64,000 bases of DNA from Hymenobacter citatus. Its GTDB lineage: Bacteria > Bacteroidota > Bacteroidia > Cytophagales > Hymenobacteraceae. The stretch is from positions 107,712 through 171,711 of the forward strand of contig NZ_JACSCY010000009.1 in assembly GCF_014333615.1 (NCBI RefSeq), in the 5' to 3' direction. The translations under genes were made by a program, and so were the position numbers. How positions within the stretch are numbered: position 1 is the stretch's first letter; every line of letters starts with the position of its first letter. Below, piece after piece: positions 61,423 to 64,000 of this stretch. A model generated the notes under the pieces. That model worked only from the letters and a program-made list of their open reading frames with translations. It searched no databases and had not been told where the DNA came from.

Positions 61423-62655
61423 TTAATGAAACGGTGCCGGGGTGAAGCACAGTGCAAATATCGCCAGCATCAACCAGCCCAGCACCTTGCGGCCCGGCGA
61501 CAGCGGACTTTCGTCGGGGGCAGGAGGGTGGTGTACGCCAGTCAGTCTACCCAACAGTAGACCGAAGACCAGCCAGCCGGGGTTGCCCAGCACACCGGGT
61601 AGGGCCACCGTGAGGGCCAACTGCCCAAACCACACGGCTGCTGCTAGCAGCACCGTGCGGCCGGGGGTAGGGAGTAGTTTGCGGAACACCACAAACAGGT
61701 ATAGCGCGTAGGGCACGCCGCCATACAGCCACGTGTCGTAGTCAGAGTGCAGCGAAAATATTCCTAGCCCGGCATAGAAAATAAAGCCGATGAACAGTAC
61801 CGTGGATAGCCGGTTGAAGCGCCGGTAGCCCAACAAACCGTATAGGATGTGCCCCCCATCGAGCTGCCCAATAGGTAGGAGATTGAGCGCCGTGAAAAAT
61901 AACGACAGCACCCCCGCCAGCAGCACCGGGTAGTGCAGCAGCTCATACGGATGCGGCAACCGTGCTGGATCGGCCAGCCAGGTTTCCAGCCATTGGTAAA
62001 TCAGGGGTTTGCCGAAAGTGATGCCCTGGGCGCCGGGTGGGTATACATGGCGTGCATAATCGGCTCCGAATTGCTGGTATTCCGGATGAATCTGGAATAA
62101 ATAATCGGCCAGCGGCGGCAAATGCGTGAAGCCATATAGCAGCAGCGGCACCGCCACCAGGAAGCCCGCCAGTGGCCCGGCCAGGCCAATGTCGAAGTAC
62201 TCCCGACGCGAGAAAATCCGGTCTTTGATGCGAATAACCGCCCCAAACGTGCCAATGCCCAGCACAAACGGAATGTAGTAGGGTAGGGTAGTCCGCACCC
62301 GGTTGTAGCGCGCCGTGAAGTAGTGCCCAAACTCGTGTACCGTGAGCACGCCCAAAAATGGCACCGAAAACCACAGCCCCCGGCTCAACTCCGTGCGCAA
62401 GGCCTCACCCCGCAGCCCAAAGACATCGAGGGGTAGGAAATCCAACCCGCCGCGCGTGAGCATGATGCCCGCCAACGTGGTAGTCACCAGCGTGACCAGG
62501 AATAGCAGCAGGTGCAGGCCATACACGCGCCAGCGCGGCGGCTCGGGCTGCTCGTAGCGCACGAAAGCCTCTTGGGCATCGGCCAGGGTATAAGAAGCAG
62601 AATCGTCGGCAGCCGTGGGGGCTTCGGCGTCAGGCAGAGGTAGGGGAGAAGGCAC
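61423..62655 (-). CDS. Site-2 protease-like M50 metallopeptidase
   Basis: 410-aa inner-membrane zinc protease. Zinc ligands H107, H111 with catalytic E108 (VHEFGHYF) in the second helix and D266 (NLLPIGQLDGGH) in a later helix, about seven hydrophobic segments in total. No PDZ domain. Such proteases cut membrane-bound substrates in regulated proteolysis, for example sigma/anti-sigma pairs; the substrate is unknown. Its start overlaps the HAD gene by 26 nt. Confidence 0.88.
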   Translation of the reverse strand: MPSPLPLPDAEAPTAADDSASYTLADAQEAFVRYEQPEPPRWRVYGLHLLLFLVTLVTTTLAGIMLTRGGLDFLPLDVFGLRGEALRTELSRGLWFSVPFLGVLTVHEFGHYFTARYNRVRTTLPYYIPFVLGIGTFGAVIRIKDRIFSRREYFDIGLAGPLAGFLVAVPLLLYGFTHLPPLADYLFQIHPEYQQFGADYARHVYPPGAQGITFGKPLIYQWLETWLADPARLPHPYELLHYPVLLAGVLSLFFTALNLLPIGQLDGGHILYGLLGYRRFNRLSTVLFIGFIFYAGLGIFSLHSDYDTWLYGGVPYALYLFVVFRKLLPTPGRTVLLAAAVWFGQLALTVALPGVLGNPGWLVFGLLLGRLTGVHHPPAPDESPLSPGRKVLGWLMLAIFALCFTPAPFH

Positions 62656-63283
62656 GAATGGCGTCGGGCAAAGCGTCGGTGAGCGTCAGCGGTGGCGCCA
62701 GAAATAGCGTTTGTATTCCCAGGCGGCGCGCTGTTTCAATGTGTTGGATACTGTCTTCAATGAAAAGAGTTTCCTCGGCTTTCCAGTTCATTTCGCGCAG
62801 CACGTGCCGGAAAATCTCCTCGCCGGGCTTGCGCAGCCCTACCTCCTGGGAGTAAAACACGCGGTCTAGCGCATCGGCAATGCCGTGCGCGAAGCCGTAT
62901 TGTTCTTGCAATTGCCGGTTGATGACGTTGATATGCATGTGGTTGGTGTTGCTGAGCAGCGCCGTTTCGTGGCCTTGCTCCCGCAGTTCGGCAATAAGAG
63001 CCAGACGCTCGGCGGGCACATCCAGCAGCATGGCGTTCCAGGCGGCGTCCAGCTCGTCGTCGGTGGCGGTGAGCTGGTAGCCCGTGCGCAGCCCCTCCCG
63101 AAACGCCTCACTCGTGAGGCGGCCGGTTTCCAGCTGGTCGAATAGCTCGGCCTGGGCTTGTTGGTTGAAGGCAATAGTGCTGCCCGCCGGGCTAAAACGG
63201 CGCATTTCGTCCAGCGTGCGCTGGTAGTTGATGTTGATAATAACGCCGCCAAAGTCGAACAGCAGATTGGGTTTCTTGGTCAT
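62630..63283 (-). CDS. HAD-superfamily phosphatase (YihX-like)
   Basis: 217-aa cytoplasmic phosphatase. The catalytic D10 lies in LLFDFGGVIININ; the second Asp usual in HAD is replaced by Gly, as in YihX-type sugar phosphatases. Motif II is LLSNTNHMHINVIN, motif III with Lys in EVGLRKPGEEIF, motif IV EETLFIEDSIQHIETA. It probably removes phosphate from a sugar phosphate. It overlaps the M50 gene, suggesting co-translation. Confidence 0.9.
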   Translation of the reverse strand: MTKKPNLLFDFGGVIININYQRTLDEMRRFSPAGSTIAFNQQAQAELFDQLETGRLTSEAFREGLRTGYQLTATDDELDAAWNAMLLDVPAERLALIAELREQGHETALLSNTNHMHINVINRQLQEQYGFAHGIADALDRVFYSQEVGLRKPGEEIFRHVLREMNWKAEETLFIEDSIQHIETARRLGIQTLFLAPPLTLTDALPDAIRAFSPTSA

Positions 63284-63434
63284 ACGGGGTTAGGTAGGGG
63301 CAGCTTGCAGCCGCCCGAAGGCAGGTTTCGTCCGCTCGGAACCACTCCGACGCGGATTAAAATTGGAAATTCGCCCGCAAACTTCGAAGTTTGTAGCAGC
63401 GAAACCAACCTGCTCTGTCAGATTAGTACGCATC

Positions 63435-63508
63435 GGGCCTATAGCTCAATCGGTTAGAGCAACTGACTCATAATCAGTAGGTCCTTGGTTCGATTCCAAG
63501 TGGGCCCA
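63435..63508 (+). tRNA. tRNA with CAT anticodon (Met or Ile2)
   Basis: Cloverleaf: acceptor GGGCCTA with TGGGCCC (one G-U), D stem GCTC/GAGC, anticodon stem ACTGA/TCAGT with loop CTCATAA giving CAT, T arm CTTGG-TTCGATT-CCAAG, discriminator A at 63508. The CCA end is not encoded. G1-C72 pairing excludes initiator tRNA-fMet. Elongator Met and lysidine-modified Ile2 cannot be told apart here. Confidence 0.92.
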
Positions 63509-63512
63509 CAAG

Positions 63513-63555
63513 TAAAGCCTGTATAGCGTTGTTTATCAACATTATACAGGCTTTC
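63513..63555 (+). terminator. Terminator after the tRNA
   Basis: 12-bp stem from AAAGCCTGTATA (from 63514) to TATACAGGCTTT with a ~17-nt AT-rich loop, followed by CTTGTTTTT. Confidence 0.75.
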
Positions 63556-63605
63556 TTGTTTTTGCTTGGGACGTTTTACGGGACAAAAAAGAATCAATGC
63601 CCTAT

Positions 63606-63914
63606 TTATCGGTACCCATTCAGTAGCTTATCCATTGTTGGCGCTAGGGCGTCGGCTTTCTCACCTAGTTTTAGCAACCGGGTGTACCATTTGGTAGGCT
63701 TGCCTTGGTAGTGCGTTTTGCGGCCTTTCTTGTAGTGTTTCTCCCACTCTCTATCAACACCAAAATAGCTGCTCAACCCCCGGAACGTTTTAGATTCTAA
63801 CTGTGAACTATAAAAAAGCTGGGTCGGGCCGTAAGCTAGACGGTGGGCAAACTTACCTGTGCCCTCACGGAGAAACAAGACCGTTGCCCGCCGGCCGGAT
63901 ACCGGACAAATCAT
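63606..63914 (-). pseudogene. Possible decayed zinc-finger-type protein gene
   Basis: 102-codon frame MICPVSGRRATVLFLREGT... ending ALAPTMDKLLNGYR. It resembles a family I recall as ...CP.CGRR.A.LY....FxCRHCxxLTYxSQ, with zinc-binding CxxC pairs. Here the first Cys remains (MICPVSGRR) but the expected CRHC becomes AHRLAYGPTQLFYSSQL, so zinc ligands are lost. In-frame codons upstream of the ATG read into GPPHRYY before a stop at ~63962, as if the N terminus had been cut off. The family link is by eye and uncertain. It could be a diverged intact gene. It lies next to the tRNA. Confidence 0.4.
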
Positions 63915-64000
63915 ATAGTAACGATGAGGTGGTCCGATTACGCTGGACAGTTTAGGGCGTTAGGTTGGAGGAGCTGTTGGTGAGTAAGATACGGTGTCTG
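63915..64000. other. Right edge
   Basis: The last 86 nt show no complete gene. A possible upstream part of the preceding frame cannot be judged from the window. Confidence 0.4.

Overview
The window looks like a piece of a Bacteroidota chromosome, most likely Cytophagales and close to Hymenobacter. Supporting signs are GC-rich coding DNA with AT-rich islands between genes, type IX secretion C-terminal domains of both kinds (three extracellular proteins of the gliding-type and type A class plus a subtilase), an sdhCAB complex with a single large cytochrome b subunit, and several clean Bacteroidota-type promoters (TTTG or TTG, 19-23 nt, TAnnTTTG). No ribosomal RNA operon, CRISPR array, prophage or intact insertion sequence was seen.

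Layout. 1-4.3 kb: flavin reductase and the sdhCAB operon on the minus strand, with its promoter and terminator. 4.4-10.1 kb: two tandem paralogous T9SS type B (gliding-associated) surface proteins; a terminator-like hairpin lies inside the signal-peptide codons of the second. 10.2-22.7 kb: housekeeping genes (fabD, folK, a polyprenyl diphosphate synthase, aconitase, beta carbonic anhydrase) mixed with small lipoproteins, hydrolases and a TlpA-like thioredoxin lipoprotein. 23-27.3 kb: a secreted subtilase and three small unknowns. 27.3-27.8 kb: a gene-poor stretch holding a candidate minus-strand small transcript. 27.8-33.7 kb: dicarboxylate transporter, a PQQ-type sugar dehydrogenase, alpha/beta hydrolase, acyltransferase. 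33.9-41.7 kb: TonB receptor, lipoprotein, universal stress protein, two disordered acidic proteins, copper-exporting ATPase. 42-48.3 kb: three members of an unnamed STAS/SpoIIAA-like small protein family, tRNA-Arg(CCG), an Ohr peroxidase, sucC, lolD and a conserved protein resembling phage annealing-type proteins. 48.7-63.3 kb: recQ, the ohrR-ohr pair with an NADP oxidoreductase, rhodanese, a T9SS type A protein, a PASTA protein, a double-length D-Ala-D-Ala ligase, pgk, an M50 protease and a HAD phosphatase. 63.4-64 kb: a CAT-anticodon tRNA and a probably decayed zinc-finger-type ORF.

Themes. The TCA-cycle genes sdhCAB, acn and sucC are scattered and each has its own signals. Peroxide and metal stress is served by two Ohr proteins, one with a 2-Cys OhrR and a likely operator, plus CopA and a tandem UspA. 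The cell envelope and surface are served by T9SS cargo, LolD, Ddl, PASTA and M50 proteins.

The most distinctive aspect is the density of long inverted repeats between genes. There are at least three recurrent families; one copy of a palindromic element sits in frame inside the D-Ala-D-Ala ligase gene, and two perfect palindromes (48 and 72 nt) serve convergent gene pairs, one of them containing both stop codons. Several genes have a -7 box so close to the ATG that leaderless mRNA is expected. All functional calls rest on motif recognition by eye; no database search was run.
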